DNA from: Bacteroidales bacterium
GTDB taxonomy: Bacteria; Bacteroidota; Bacteroidia; Bacteroidales; P3
Assembly (NCBI GenBank): GCA_017522255.1
Contig: JAFWZP010000077.1
Coordinates: 25,403 to 89,402, forward strand
Length of the DNA: 64,000 nt
Reading direction: 5' to 3'
The position numbers were made by a program, and so were the translations under genes. The notes below the pieces were generated by a model. It searched no databases. It was not told where the DNA came from and saw only the letters and a program-made list of their open reading frames with translations. Of the stretch, positions 1-8,212 are shown in pieces (within the stretch, counting starts at the first letter, position 1; the number at the start of each line of letters is the position of its first letter).

Positions 1-2716
1 AACCTTTTTCGTATAAATCCATCAAGTAATATTCACGCACAACACGCATTGCCGATACGTAATTTCTTTCGGTCAAATCCTTTAAATATTCATAACCTTT
101 AGTGCAGTGAATATCAAAATATTCATAGATAGTGTTGTTTTCATCACCTGCATCACCGAAGATTTCGGCAAAATCCAACAATCCTTGTTGCCTACGTGCC
201 CAATCCACATATTGTGCTATAGCTTCAGAGTTGTAAGTCTGTGCCTTTGTTTTTATTTTTTGTTTGTGTCCGGTAATCGGATTTGGATAATAATCTTTCT
301 TGAAAAAGCAAAAACACATTCTGTTTGCCGCTCCATCGTTTAATGCCTCCGTGGGTGTATGGGTTCTGATAGCAGACACGGTAGCACTAATGTTTAAAGA
401 TAGATACAAGTTGCGGATAAATCCACTTACACCATCTTTACCTGCCGTACCACACTCGTATTTATCACCATCATAACCATTCTTGATGATTTCGAAATCC
501 AGACCTCCGTGTTGACTTTGTTGCTGTTTGCGAAACAAACCAACCTCACTACACTCCACGTACATTACAGGGGTTTCAAAGTTGTTTTTATTGGCACGAA
601 ACATTTCCTTTTTCGCTTTTGCGGCTGTTCCATTCCCAATTACCACACAACTATTTGTCGTTTCGTCGTTTTTTTCTTCGTATGTTTTATAGAACGCAAA
701 TTCCTCAAACATGGTCTTCCCAAATCCTTCCGCAAAATTTTCTGTACACGTACTTTTACCCGTACCTGTAGGAGCTACAGGTATTATCTGAAGTGCGTTT
801 TTGTACACACGTTCCGTGTAGTCTTTATGCTTCACTCCCGAAGTATACGCACTTAACAATCCTGCTGTACTCATTATCTGTATGGGTAAAGCGTTAAGGT
901 TTTTCTTTTCAATAAAATATGTGGTCGAATTGTCAACAAACAAACGTGGCATATCATCTTCGTACTCCGCAAAACGGTACACAAAATCGTCAACAGTGGT
1001 ACTTGGGCGTAATGCCAAAGGCAAATCTTCGTCGGCTATTTCGGTAGCAGGTGTAGCAGGGTTTGCCCAATTTTCTTTTGTAAATGCCCACATAAATGCG
1101 TCATAAGCTTCATTACTGTTTATCGGGTCGTCCACTGTGTATTTATATTCAGGCAAAAACTGAACATATTCCATAGCATAGTCAAAGATAGGCTCTGCCA
1201 AGGTTTGTGTATAATTCTTTGAACGAAAACGTATTCCAAGTTTCTTCCACCAATCGTGACGCTTAGTCTCTACATATTCATTCTCATAAGCATAGTACTT
1301 TAAAGTTTGAAAATCTTCAACATCGATGTAGACTGAAACATCGTCAATATCAGGATATTCACCGGCTTCGAATGGTAAACCGTCAGCTGTTTTGGTTCTT
1401 TTGATTACCATTTCTTTAGCAGCAGGTTTATACACCACTCCTGTTTCTATTTGTGGTAACACCGTCGGATTGTCTGCCGACAACACTGCTACAGCACCTC
1501 CCAAGTAATACTCTGAAGTTAAGAAACTTGCACGGCTGAATTGTGTGCAACTTCCATCAGCTTTTATTTCGCAACCCAATGCCGAGTTTATTAACGTACA
1601 AATGTGCTCTTGGTTTGCCACTATAGTAGCCGCTACGTCAGAGAATGGGGTGAAAACCAAATGAAACCCTTTGCGTGACGGACTCAAGTTCCAAAGCAAT
1701 ACTTTAGAGTTAATCTCCTCGTTTTCTTTAATGTATGACAATATTTTTTCGCATAATGCAAACTCTATATTATCCACATCCAAGAATACCAACCCATTGC
1801 TTGAACATGTTTCGTCTGTGCGTTGTTTTGAGTTCACTTGCCCCATAGGCACAAATGCCGGAAGTTGCTCCTTGCAACTCTTATACTCTGCGTCAATGCC
1901 CTTTTTCAAAGAGAATAGTTTTTTGCTTACCTGTTGTAAAGCATCACTTTTAAGTATAGCTTCAAAACCACGAATGTCGATGATATTCACACAGTTATCT
2001 GTACTCTTCACTGTAGGTTGAAAACCCATTGCGGTGCATGGTGTTTTGGGTGTTCCTTTTGCTGCCCAACCCTTTGCTATTAATTGTTCGGTAAGTTTTT
2101 GCATTTCGGGTTGAGCTTTTTTTACTTCTTGTTCGGCAGCACTTACGTTTGCAGTAGCTGTTGTTGCAAATGTTTGGGTAGTGCCGGTAGTAGTGGTAGA
2201 TACACTATTTTTTTGATTAATAAGATTTTTAACTGCCTGCTTAGCAGTTTCTTGAAATGGTTTGAAATTGTAGCGCACATATTCGCTACTATCGAATACT
2301 GCCACTTCGCCAAAAAACTCAACCTTATCACCTTTGTTGATAGAATTATCTCCCCAAATGTTTTTCCACGCACCGCCTTTTATCACCGTGCCATCTTCGG
2401 TAGCAACGGTTATTAAAGTACCTTTGGTAGTCTCTTTAATATCGCTAACAGTGCCGGATACTTTAAACAGATTGTAGTTAACTGTTGTTTGGTCTTCTAC
2501 TTGCTCAATATCGGTTATTGTAGCAACATTGTTGTAGCCCACAATGCTGTTGTTGAAACTGATTCTGTACATCTTATTTTCGTCAATTACCTCTACCAAT
2601 GAACGATTTACTCTCATCGCTCCACATTGTTTACCCGCAAGTGTTGTGGGGTAAACCATAGCCTCAAAATCATTTATGTTTGAGGTTCTCCTAATTTTTG
2701 TAATTATTTTTGCCAT
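1..2716 (-). CDS. Primase/helicase-like mobile-element protein (BT4734/VirE_N plus DUF3987), 3' end outside window
   Basis: An open frame of 905 codons starts at the ATG at 2716-2714 and runs off the left edge, so the C-terminus is missing. Residues about 1-160 look like an OB-type nucleic-acid-binding segment (inference). Around residue 309 is FLDVDNI followed by NLSPSRKGFHLVF, the signature of BT4734-like/VirE_N domains. Around residue 647 is a Walker A motif, PTGTGKST, followed by a Walker B-like MYVECSEVG, as in DUF3987 P-loop proteins. This architecture is typical of replication proteins of Bacteroidetes mobile elements and would act as a primase/helicase at an element origin. A 39-codon frame overlaps its start by 13 bp. 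Family assignment is from motifs only. The protein is clearly real because of its length and its domain order. Confidence 0.85.
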   Translation of the reverse strand, partial: MAKIITKIRRTSNINDFEAMVYPTTLAGKQCGAMRVNRSLVEVIDENKMYRISFNNSIVGYNNVATITDIEQVEDQTTVNYNLFKVSGTVSDIKETTKGTLITVATEDGTVIKGGAWKNIWGDNSINKGDKVEFFGEVAVFDSSEYVRYNFKPFQETAKQAVKNLINQKNSVSTTTTGTTQTFATTATANVSAAEQEVKKAQPEMQKLTEQLIAKGWAAKGTPKTPCTAMGFQPTVKSTDNCVNIIDIRGFEAILKSDALQQVSKKLFSLKKGIDAEYKSCKEQLPAFVPMGQVNSKQRTDETCSSNGLVFLDVDNIEFALCEKILSYIKENEEINSKVLLWNLSPSRKGFHLVFTPFSDVAATIVANQEHICTLINSALGCEIKADGSCTQFSRASFLTSEYYLGGAVAVLSADNPTVLPQIETGVVYKPAAKEMVIKRTKTADGLPFEAGEYPDIDDVSVYIDVEDFQTLKYYAYENEYVETKRHDWWKKLGIRFRSKNYTQTLAEPIFDYAMEYVQFLPEYKYTVDDPINSNEAYDAFMWAFTKENWANPATPATEIADEDLPLALRPSTTVDDFVYRFAEYEDDMPRLFVDNSTTYFIEKKNLNALPIQIMSTAGLLSAYTSGVKHKDYTERVYKNALQIIPVAPTGTGKSTCTENFAEGFGKTMFEEFAFYKTYEEKNDETTNSCVVIGNGTAAKAKKEMFRANKNNFETPVMYVECSEVGLFRKQQQSQHGGLDFEIIKNGYDGDKYECGTAGKDGVSGFIRNLYLSLNISATVSAIRTHTPTEALNDGAANRMCFCFFKKDYYPNPITGHKQKIKTKAQTYNSEAIAQYVDWARRQQGLLDFAEIFGDAGDENNTIYEYFDIHCTKGYEYLKDLTERNYVSAMRVVREYYLMDLYEKG

Positions 2717-2823
2717 AAATTATTATTTAGTTTAACCATTATTTTGTGCTCTGAGCAATCGTTGTTGCTCTTTTTTACAAAGTCAATTCGAGCTGCATTG
2801 GCTTCTGTTTTCAATTTTGCCAT
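2704..2823 (-). CDS. Small basic peptide of 39 aa overlapping the primase start
   Basis: ATG at 2823-2821 opens a 39-codon frame beginning MAKLKTEANAARIDF and ending LNNNLWQK. Its last 13 bases overlap the start of the primase-like gene in another frame. This arrangement would allow coupled translation. There is no recognisable domain and no strong ribosome binding site, so it may be a chance frame or a leader peptide. Confidence 0.35.
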   Translation of the reverse strand: MAKLKTEANAARIDFVKKSNNDCSEHKIMVKLNNNLWQK

Positions 2824-2862
2824 TATATTTTATTTATTAATAATTTAATTATTATATTTATA

Positions 2863-2938
2863 AATATCAAGAAAAATATATTTTTTCCGGAAAATGTATA
2901 TTTTTTTTTAAGAAAATGGATATATTTTCCTTGATATT
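2863..2938. repeat. Long inverted repeat, operator- or origin-like
   Basis: The arms are aatatcaagaaaaatata (2863-2880) and tatattttccttgatatt (2921-2938), matching at 17 of 18 positions across a 40-bp spacer. The spacer contains the 12-bp palindrome ttttccggaaaa (2885-2896 region). It lies just upstream of the primase-like gene, where an autoregulatory operator or replication origin of a mobile element would be expected (inference). Confidence 0.55.
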
Positions 2939-3178
2939 GGATTTTCTTTGATAATTATTTTTTTTTTTAGTTTATAATTGGATTGTTCTTTATTTGTAGT
3001 TGGTTTAACTACCTTTTTTGTGTGTTGTTTACAACATGTTTTTTTTTAAAACTTGCCGGCCCCAATGTGCCCGGGTGTGTTTTTGCACAAGATGTCAAAG
3101 AACTCTTTTATATAATAACCGTTTTTTTATCTTTTTTTCCACAAAATTGTGAATTTTTTTTTAAACTCTTCGTAATGT

Positions 3179-3221
3179 CCCTCTATACCCTTTCCCTACC
3201 ATCCCTATCTCCCTACCTCCC
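3179..3221 (-). other. Putative G-quadruplex motif on the minus strand
   Basis: Six CCC runs at 3179, 3188, 3194, 3203, 3211 and 3219 are separated by 3-6 nt. On the minus strand this is six GGG runs with loops of 3-6 nt, which satisfies the usual G3N1-7 pattern. It stands out in a very AT-rich segment and lies behind the mobile-element gene. Confidence 0.5.
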
Positions 3222-3349
3222 TACCTTCTGTTTTCTTTTATATTATTATATATATATATTATATAATATGATATCGATATTTATGTATGGAAAAAGAGTG
3301 TGTACACTGTTTGGGGTGTGGTGTTATGTTTTGGGGTGTAATGGTGTGT

Positions 3350-3389
3350 ACAAAAAAAACACCCTCTATATGTTGCTTGTATAGAGGGT
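3350..3389 (-). terminator. Intrinsic terminator of the nadC-RNA methyltransferase operon
   Basis: Arms ACCCTCTATA (3361-3370) and TATAGAGGGT (3380-3389) are perfectly complementary. Read on the minus strand, the hairpin is followed by a run of eight T (complement of 3351-3358). It lies 29 bp past the stop of the RlmL-like gene. Confidence 0.85.
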
Positions 3390-3417
3390 GGTGAAATGTA
3401 AATTTATAGTTGTTGCG

Positions 3418-4629
3418 TTAGTTGTTTTGGTATTTTGCTTTTTTAGAGCCGTCGTATAGGTCAAACTTTAAGAAACGGCATTCCAAAGCACCATTGTATA
3501 GTTGTATTTTGCGTGATGGTCTTAAACCAATGTTTTTCATAGCTCTGAAGTCGGATGTTATCAGCCAGGCTGTTTTTCCTTCGCCTAAGTTTTTAAAGCG
3601 GTCGCCTATGGTGCTGTATAGTTTGTTCAGGTTGTCTATTGTTATACGTTCGCCGTATGGCGGATTGGTTATAATCATACAGTTGCCTTCGGGAGCTTGT
3701 TGTGTTTCAAACGATTCGTTGAACAACATAACGTCGTGGTGCAGCTTGGCAAAACGTAGGTTCTTTTCGGCTTGTTCCAATACTTTTATGTCTATATCGC
3801 CACCCCATATCTCGTATTCAAAATCTCGTATGCCACGGTCGGCACGTTCTCTTACACTTTTCCATTCGCTGTTGTTGAACTCTTTCCACTTCATAAAGCC
3901 AAACTTTTTGCGGTAGTATTGTGGTGGAATATTGTTTGCAAACATAGCAGCTTCTATCAGTATTGTTCCCGAACCGCACATAGGGTCAAAGAAGTGGCTG
4001 TCGGCTTTCCAGCCGCTAAGCTGTATAAGTCCTGCTGCCAACACCTCGTTGATGGGGGCGATGCCCACAGCTTGTCGGTAGCCACGTTTGTGCAACGACT
4101 CACCGGAGCTATTCATAAGCAGCGTTACTTTGTTGTCGTATATATGTATGTTGAATTTATAATCGGCGTTTTCGGTATCTATGGTTGGGCGACGACCAAA
4201 CAGTCTTTTAAAGCGGTCCACTATAGCGTCTTTGGTTTTTAGTGCAGCATAATACGAGTGGGTGAAAATCTTGCTGTTGGCAGCCGATTCAAAAAAGAAT
4301 GTGCTGTCTACGTCTATTATCTGTTCCCATTTTATGTTGTAAACGTTGTCGTATAGTTCTTGATTGTTGTTGGCTTCAAATTCGGCAAAAGGTCTGAGTA
4401 TTGCCAAAGCAGTTCGGCAGCAGTAATTGGCTTTGTATAGGGTTTCCATTGTTCCGGTAAAAGCCACAGCACGACTGATTGGTTGCACATCTTCGGCTCC
4501 CAATGCTCTAAGTTCGTCAGCCAAAATCTCTTCCAAACCAAACATTGTTTTGGCTATCATCTTAAACGACTTGTCCGACGATGGTTTGTTTTCTTTTTGT
4601 GTTCCTTTATTTGATTTTATTATAATCAT
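3418..4629 (-). CDS. THUMP-domain SAM-dependent RNA methyltransferase (RlmL-like)
   Basis: 403 aa. Residues about 24-180 form an N-terminal ferredoxin-like/THUMP RNA-binding part (starts MIAKTMFGLEEIL). Residues 190-390 form a Rossmann methyltransferase with FDPMCGSGTILIEAA and the amino-methylating motif IITNPPYGER. This is the organisation of the N-terminal half of E. coli RlmKL and of Bacteroidetes stand-alone versions, which methylate guanine N2 in 23S rRNA (m2G2445 in E. coli); the exact target here is inferred. An internal Met at residue 24 is an alternative start. It is the last gene of the leftward operon, 28 bp behind the thioesterase, and is followed by a clear terminator. Confidence 0.92.
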   Translation of the reverse strand: MIIIKSNKGTQKENKPSSDKSFKMIAKTMFGLEEILADELRALGAEDVQPISRAVAFTGTMETLYKANYCCRTALAILRPFAEFEANNNQELYDNVYNIKWEQIIDVDSTFFFESAANSKIFTHSYYAALKTKDAIVDRFKRLFGRRPTIDTENADYKFNIHIYDNKVTLLMNSSGESLHKRGYRQAVGIAPINEVLAAGLIQLSGWKADSHFFDPMCGSGTILIEAAMFANNIPPQYYRKKFGFMKWKEFNNSEWKSVRERADRGIRDFEYEIWGGDIDIKVLEQAEKNLRFAKLHHDVMLFNESFETQQAPEGNCMIITNPPYGERITIDNLNKLYSTIGDRFKNLGEGKTAWLITSDFRAMKNIGLRPSRKIQLYNGALECRFLKFDLYDGSKKAKYQNN

Positions 4630-4657
4630 TGTGCACTTGTTTGTTATGGTGTATGTA

Positions 4658-5041
4658 TTATTTTATTTTGCTCATAAATTTTTCGCTCTCCACTATGTAT
4701 CTTACGTGAGTGGCTTCGCCAATCTGAGCCACTTCGTCGTAGGCTTTTATCTCGAAGTATAGTCGTTTGCCATCAACCTTTGTAAGAGTGGATTGGCAGC
4801 GTACTTGCATATTCATGGGAGTGGCTTTAATATGTTTTACATTTATTTCTATGCCCACAGTGGTATATCCTTCGGGCAAAAAGTTGCCTACACTTAGGTG
4901 AGCGGTTTGTTCCATAAAGGCTACCATTGCGGGAGTGGCAAACACCGGTAGCAGTCCCGAACCATGGTTGGCAGCCGAATCGCGTTCACCAACGGTCTTG
5001 GTTAATGTATTTTCTATTCCTTCTTTGATATTTATTTCCAT
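4658..5041 (-). CDS. Hotdog-fold thioesterase, FlK-like
   Basis: 127 aa, the usual size for single hotdog-domain thioesterases. The segment HGSGLLPVFATPAMVAFMEQ near residues 26-45 matches the fluoroacetyl-CoA thioesterase (FlK)-like family, including the Thr (TPAM) and Glu (MEQ) that act in FlK. A His follows in VKHIKATP. The protein probably hydrolyses an acyl-CoA thioester in the cytosol; the substrate is unknown. It sits between the YihY-like membrane protein (30 bp upstream) and the RNA methyltransferase (28 bp downstream), so it is co-transcribed with genes of unrelated function. Confidence 0.85.
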   Translation of the reverse strand: MEINIKEGIENTLTKTVGERDSAANHGSGLLPVFATPAMVAFMEQTAHLSVGNFLPEGYTTVGIEINVKHIKATPMNMQVRCQSTLTKVDGKRLYFEIKAYDEVAQIGEATHVRYIVESEKFMSKIK

Positions 5042-5071
5042 AATAAGTATGATGTATGTTTTTGTTTTGTA

Positions 5072-6052
5072 TTAATATTTATCTTCTTTCGTTAAAAGGT
5101 TTTGGTGTATTTTGCTGTTGGCTATGCTGATGTTCAGTTCGTATCCTATCAGTAGTATGCAAGCCGAGAGGTATATCCACAGCATAAAAATAATAAGAGT
5201 ACCTATAGAGCCATACAAGGCGTTGTATTTCGAAAAGTTGCTGATATAGAAGTTGAAACCACCTGTTGCCAAGAAAAACAGTATGGTGGATAGTGTGGAG
5301 CCTGCCGAAACAAATCCCAAGCGTTGTTTCTTTACCGGTGCTATGTAGTATATGCTCGAAATCAATGCCATAGTAAGACCCACCGATATTATCCATCGTC
5401 CAACGTTGAGGGCATAGTACCAAAAGTTTTTGGTAAGCCAGCCCATATCGGTGAAATAGAGCATAAGTTTTTTGTAGCCAAGCATTATCGACAGCACAAA
5501 GGTGATAAGGAAATAGAGTATTATCACCAAGTATAGACATATAAGTTTTCGCCTTACAAAACTACGGCTTTCGATGGTGTTTGACGATTGGTTAAAGGCT
5601 TGAATGATAGAGTCCATGCCATTTACCGACACAAACAACGTGGCCAAAAAACCTACCGATAGCAATGTGTTGTGCTTGTGGCTGAACACCTCGTTGATGG
5701 TTTGTATTACAGGGGAATATATGTTTGTTGGCAATATTTCTTGCAGATTGGTGTATAATTCGTCGAGTATGCCTTGCACCGGAAAATAGGGTAGAAGGGT
5801 GAACATAAACAGCAACATAGGAAACAAAGCCATAAAGAAAGAGAAACTCAAAGCCTTGGCTCTGTTGGTTATAGAGCCACGCATAAGACTTTTGATGAAG
5901 AATTTGAGCACATCGAACAATGGCACACCCTGAAATCCCGGCAGTACCAGCTTACGAATGTAGTGCAAAAACGTGCGTATGGGTCGCCAATAAAGACCCT
6001 TGCGAACGTAGGTGCGATACAATTGCTCTATGTTTATATTCTTCAGTTTCAC
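5072..6052 (-). CDS. YihY/BrkB-family inner membrane protein
   Basis: 326 aa with about six transmembrane segments. The stretch LSFSFFMALFPMLLFMFTLL follows the family's usual N-terminal amphipathic region, with further helices near residues 120-150, 180-200, 215-245 and 255-310. The family (PF03631) was once called ribonuclease BN, a name now considered wrong; its members are integral membrane proteins of unclear, possibly transport, function. The gene starts 11 bp after nadC and ends 30 bp before the thioesterase, so it belongs to one leftward operon. No unusual truncation is seen. Confidence 0.9.
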   Translation of the reverse strand: MKLKNINIEQLYRTYVRKGLYWRPIRTFLHYIRKLVLPGFQGVPLFDVLKFFIKSLMRGSITNRAKALSFSFFMALFPMLLFMFTLLPYFPVQGILDELYTNLQEILPTNIYSPVIQTINEVFSHKHNTLLSVGFLATLFVSVNGMDSIIQAFNQSSNTIESRSFVRRKLICLYLVIILYFLITFVLSIMLGYKKLMLYFTDMGWLTKNFWYYALNVGRWIISVGLTMALISSIYYIAPVKKQRLGFVSAGSTLSTILFFLATGGFNFYISNFSKYNALYGSIGTLIIFMLWIYLSACILLIGYELNISIANSKIHQNLLTKEDKY

Positions 6053-6063
6053 TTATATGCTGA

Positions 6064-6912
6064 TTAATTGTAGCTTAGCAAACTTATATCCAAACTTTTG
6101 ATGTGGTGAGTAAGAGCACCTACCGAAATAAAGTCAACACCTGTTTGAGCAAAACTGCGTAAGGTATCCTGAGTGATGCCACCCGAAGCCTCGGTTTCGT
6201 ATTTTCCACCAATGCGTTCTACGGCTTGTTTTAATAGTTCGGGAGTAAAGTTGTCGAGCATTATTCTGTGCACTCCGCCCACAGTCATTACCTCTTCCAG
6301 CTCGTCCATATTTCTAACTTCTATTTCTATTTTTAGGTCTTTTCCTTTTGCTTTGAGGTATTCGTGGGTGCGTTGTATGGCTTGAGGTATGCCGCCTGCA
6401 AAGTCTATATGGTTGTCTTTTAGCATTATCATATCGTATAGTCCTATACGGTGATTGGTTCCGCCACCTGTTTTAACGGCATATTTTTCGAGCAAACGCA
6501 TGTTTGGAGTGGTTTTGCGGGTGTCGAGTAGGCGAGTGTGCAACCCTTCAAGCATACCCACCATATAGTTGGTTTGAGTGGCTATACCGCTAAGGCGTTG
6601 CATAAAGTTAAGGGCGGTACGTTCGGCTGTAAGTATCGAACCCGATGCACCTTCAACTATCATTATAAGGTCGCCTTTCTTTATTTTGTCGCCATCTTTT
6701 AATAGGGTGGTTACTTGTGTGTTGGGGTCAACGAGTTCAAATACTCGTTTACCAACTTCTATGCCGCAAATAATGCCTTCGGCTTTTGCCACCATTTGTG
6801 CTTTGCCTTGATAGTCGGAGGGTATGCACGCCAAGGTACTATGGTCGCCATCTCCAATATCTTCACGTAGAGCCGATAGTATCAACTCGTCCAAATTTGG
6901 TATTGTCATCAT
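6064..6912 (-). CDS. nadC: Nicotinate-nucleotide pyrophosphorylase (carboxylating)
   Basis: 282 aa, full length for quinolinate phosphoribosyltransferase. It converts quinolinate and PRPP to nicotinate mononucleotide, CO2 and pyrophosphate in NAD synthesis. The active-site block is present: DTRKTTPNMRLLEKYAV, then GGGTNHRIGL and MLKDNHI. The C-terminal ASGGIT phosphate-binding loop is also intact. nadA and nadB are not in the window. The start ATG at 6912 overlaps the stop of a 38-codon membrane peptide in an ATGA junction, suggesting translational coupling. nadC is followed at 11 bp by the YihY-like gene. Confidence 0.97.
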   Translation of the reverse strand: MMTIPNLDELILSALREDIGDGDHSTLACIPSDYQGKAQMVAKAEGIICGIEVGKRVFELVDPNTQVTTLLKDGDKIKKGDLIMIVEGASGSILTAERTALNFMQRLSGIATQTNYMVGMLEGLHTRLLDTRKTTPNMRLLEKYAVKTGGGTNHRIGLYDMIMLKDNHIDFAGGIPQAIQRTHEYLKAKGKDLKIEIEVRNMDELEEVMTVGGVHRIMLDNFTPELLKQAVERIGGKYETEASGGITQDTLRSFAQTGVDFISVGALTHHIKSLDISLLSYN

Positions 6913-7025
6913 TGTATAAATAAAGTATTAAGTGAAACAAATACGCAACAGAAAAAGACCCAAACAACGGTATTGTTGTTCACTATTGATGTTATTTTTT
7001 TGTTCTCCTTTTTCTGTTTGCTCAT
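6909..7025 (-). CDS. 38-aa membrane peptide translationally coupled to nadC
   Basis: ATG at 7025-7023 opens 38 codons. The N-terminus is very basic (MSKQKKENKKITS) and is followed by one hydrophobic helix (TVVWVFFCCVFVSLNTLF). The stop TGA at 6911-6909 overlaps the nadC ATG in a classic ATGA junction. The frame lies entirely within the nadC leader predicted from the promoter at 7139-7169. A basic head, a single helix and exact coupling are what a genuine small membrane protein would show, but I recognise no family. Confidence 0.55.
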   Translation of the reverse strand: MSKQKKENKKITSIVNNNTVVWVFFCCVFVSLNTLFIQ

Positions 7026-7138
7026 AAATAAATGTTTTTCCCTCGTGGTAGAGGAATGATAAAATGTATTCTAATTTGCTGCATCACTATGCGTTATATG
7101 CCATAAAGACATAGAAAATATATATGCTTTATCGTGTG

Positions 7139-7169
7139 CAAAGGTAACAAATATTTTTGGTCTAACCAA
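7139..7169 (-). promoter_or_regulatory. Bacteroidetes-type promoter for the nadC operon
   Basis: On the minus strand, TTG (complement of 7167-7169) is followed after 20 bp by TACCTTTG (complement of 7139-7146), matching the TTTG/TAnnTTTG consensus. Transcription would start near 7132, about 105 bp before the small peptide start. Confidence 0.65.
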
Positions 7170-7236
7170 GTGTTGTACAAAAAAATACGAAACTTTTTTT
7201 GTTGATGGTATTCTGCTGAGGGTAGCGTTGATTTTC

Positions 7237-7312
7237 CCTCGCGAGGAAATTTTCACAACCTCACGTAGTTTTTCAAACAACGTGGCGAGGAAATTTTTAC
7301 AACCTCGTGAGG
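7237..7312. repeat. Four near-palindromes at exact 22-bp spacing
   Basis: Units are CCTCGCGAGG (7237-7246), CCTCACGTAG (7259-7268), CGTGGCGAGG (7281-7290) and CCTCGTGAGG (7303-7312). Their centres are 22 bp apart each time. The spacers are A/T-rich and related (aaatttt-acaa). The array lies between the divergent nadC operon and the 7618 gene. It belongs with the other 21-22-bp palindrome arrays in this window. Confidence 0.75.
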
Positions 7313-7442
7313 AAAAATCCAACTTATAGTTATACTTTTATCTATTGATGTAATATCTTGCAACATAGATTGATGTGATTTTTTATATCTTTGCTAAAAA
7401 AATACCCGGCTTTGCTGTGCTTGGCGGTATATCATCAATTTG

Positions 7443-7482
7443 TTGACAATAGGGTTTTATTGCCGTGATACCCTATTGTCAA
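7443..7482. promoter_or_regulatory. Perfect 13-bp inverted repeat
   Basis: TTGACAATAGGGT (7443-7455) and ACCCTATTGTCAA (7470-7482) are perfect complements around a 14-nt loop. It stands 38 bp upstream of the -33 element of the next promoter. It is not followed by a T run, so an operator or RNA hairpin is more likely than a terminator. Confidence 0.55.
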
Positions 7483-7519
7483 TTTAGGGAGCTTGTTTTA
7501 TTGTTTAAATGGTAAATAG

Positions 7520-7551
7520 TTTGGTCTATTTGAAAAAAAAATGTATCTTTG
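7520..7551 (+). promoter_or_regulatory. Bacteroidetes-type promoter for the 7618 gene
   Basis: TTTG (7520-7523), a 20-bp spacer and TATCTTTG (7544-7551) match the Bacteroidetes housekeeping consensus exactly. The predicted start near 7558 leaves a 60-bp leader before the ATG. Confidence 0.8.
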
Positions 7552-7617
7552 CAAGGTGTATTATATACTATGTATATATATAAATAAATGATAATTAATA
7601 AAATAAAGGAATAACGC

Positions 7618-8154
7618 ATGAATATTACAAAAGTAGTATCGGCATTGATGCTGATAACATTCGCCTTAGGGGCTAACGCACAAACTATGGAAGGTAGCAA
7701 ATTTACAACTCCCGATTACGAATTTACAACCCCCGAAAGTTGTAAGCCATACAATCATAACATAATGGAGTGTGTAAACTGGTTGGAAAATGTGTCGCCC
7801 AATATCTTTGAAGAAGAGCAGGCAAAAGCCAAAAAGTTTCTTGTGGATTGGGCTACGCTTAGCAATGATGTGTCGATAGTGATGGACGAAAAAATAGTTA
7901 CTTTTATTAAATCCTCGCCCGATATGCTTACATACTACATTGGTGGTTGGGTAAAGAAAGCCTTGATAACCAAGAATAAAATGTTTAAAAGCGACTATGC
8001 CTATGCAGGATTGCAAAGCGTGATGAACTACTACAAACGTTACAACAAATTGGTGAAAACCGATTACAATATTGAGCAGCTTATACAAAAAGAAACCGAA
8101 GGGGGATTGCTTATTCAACTACAAAAAGATATGATAAAATACGACTTTAAGTAA
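7618..8154 (+). CDS. Exported hypothetical protein
   Basis: 178 aa. A signal peptide is visible (MNITKVVSALMLITFALGANA, cleavage expected after ANA-QT). The mature part has a mixed helical pattern: VNWLENVSPNIFEEEQ, a central DVSIVMDEKIV and C-terminal VMNYYKRYNKLVKTDYN. I recognise no domain. It has its own good promoter and is followed after 58 bp by the RsmI-like methylase gene, with no visible terminator between them. It is probably a periplasmic protein of unknown role. Confidence 0.85.
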   Translation: MNITKVVSALMLITFALGANAQTMEGSKFTTPDYEFTTPESCKPYNHNIMECVNWLENVSPNIFEEEQAKAKKFLVDWATLSNDVSIVMDEKIVTFIKSSPDMLTYYIGGWVKKALITKNKMFKSDYAYAGLQSVMNYYKRYNKLVKTDYNIEQLIQKETEGGLLIQLQKDMIKYDFK

Positions 8155-8212
8155 TAAGTTGTATGTTTTTGAAATATAGAAGATAGTCTATAAAGTAATA
8201 TCGTTTAATAAA

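Larger units (their letters stand above)
2824..3417. other. AT-rich intergenic segment between mobile-element gene and chromosomal operon
   Basis: No convincing gene. It holds an 18-bp inverted repeat (2863-2938), a run of six CCC triplets (3179-3221), a TA-rich stretch (3238-3270) and the terminator of the leftward RNA methyltransferase operon (3350-3389). A rightward frame at 2983-3384 is Phe/Cys/Tyr-rich with no domain and looks like a chance opening. Confidence 0.6.

Noticed and set aside
2983..3384. Rightward 133-codon frame
   Set aside because: Composition is Phe/Cys/Tyr-rich, it spans a terminator on the other strand and a CCC-run tract, and it has no domain or start signal.
6913..7130. 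Riboswitch in the nadC leader
   Set aside because: The leader is largely occupied by the 38-codon peptide, and I see no structure I can match to a known NAD-related class.
7071..7322. Leftward 83-codon frame
   Set aside because: It is created by the palindrome array at 7237-7312 and overlaps the nadC promoter.
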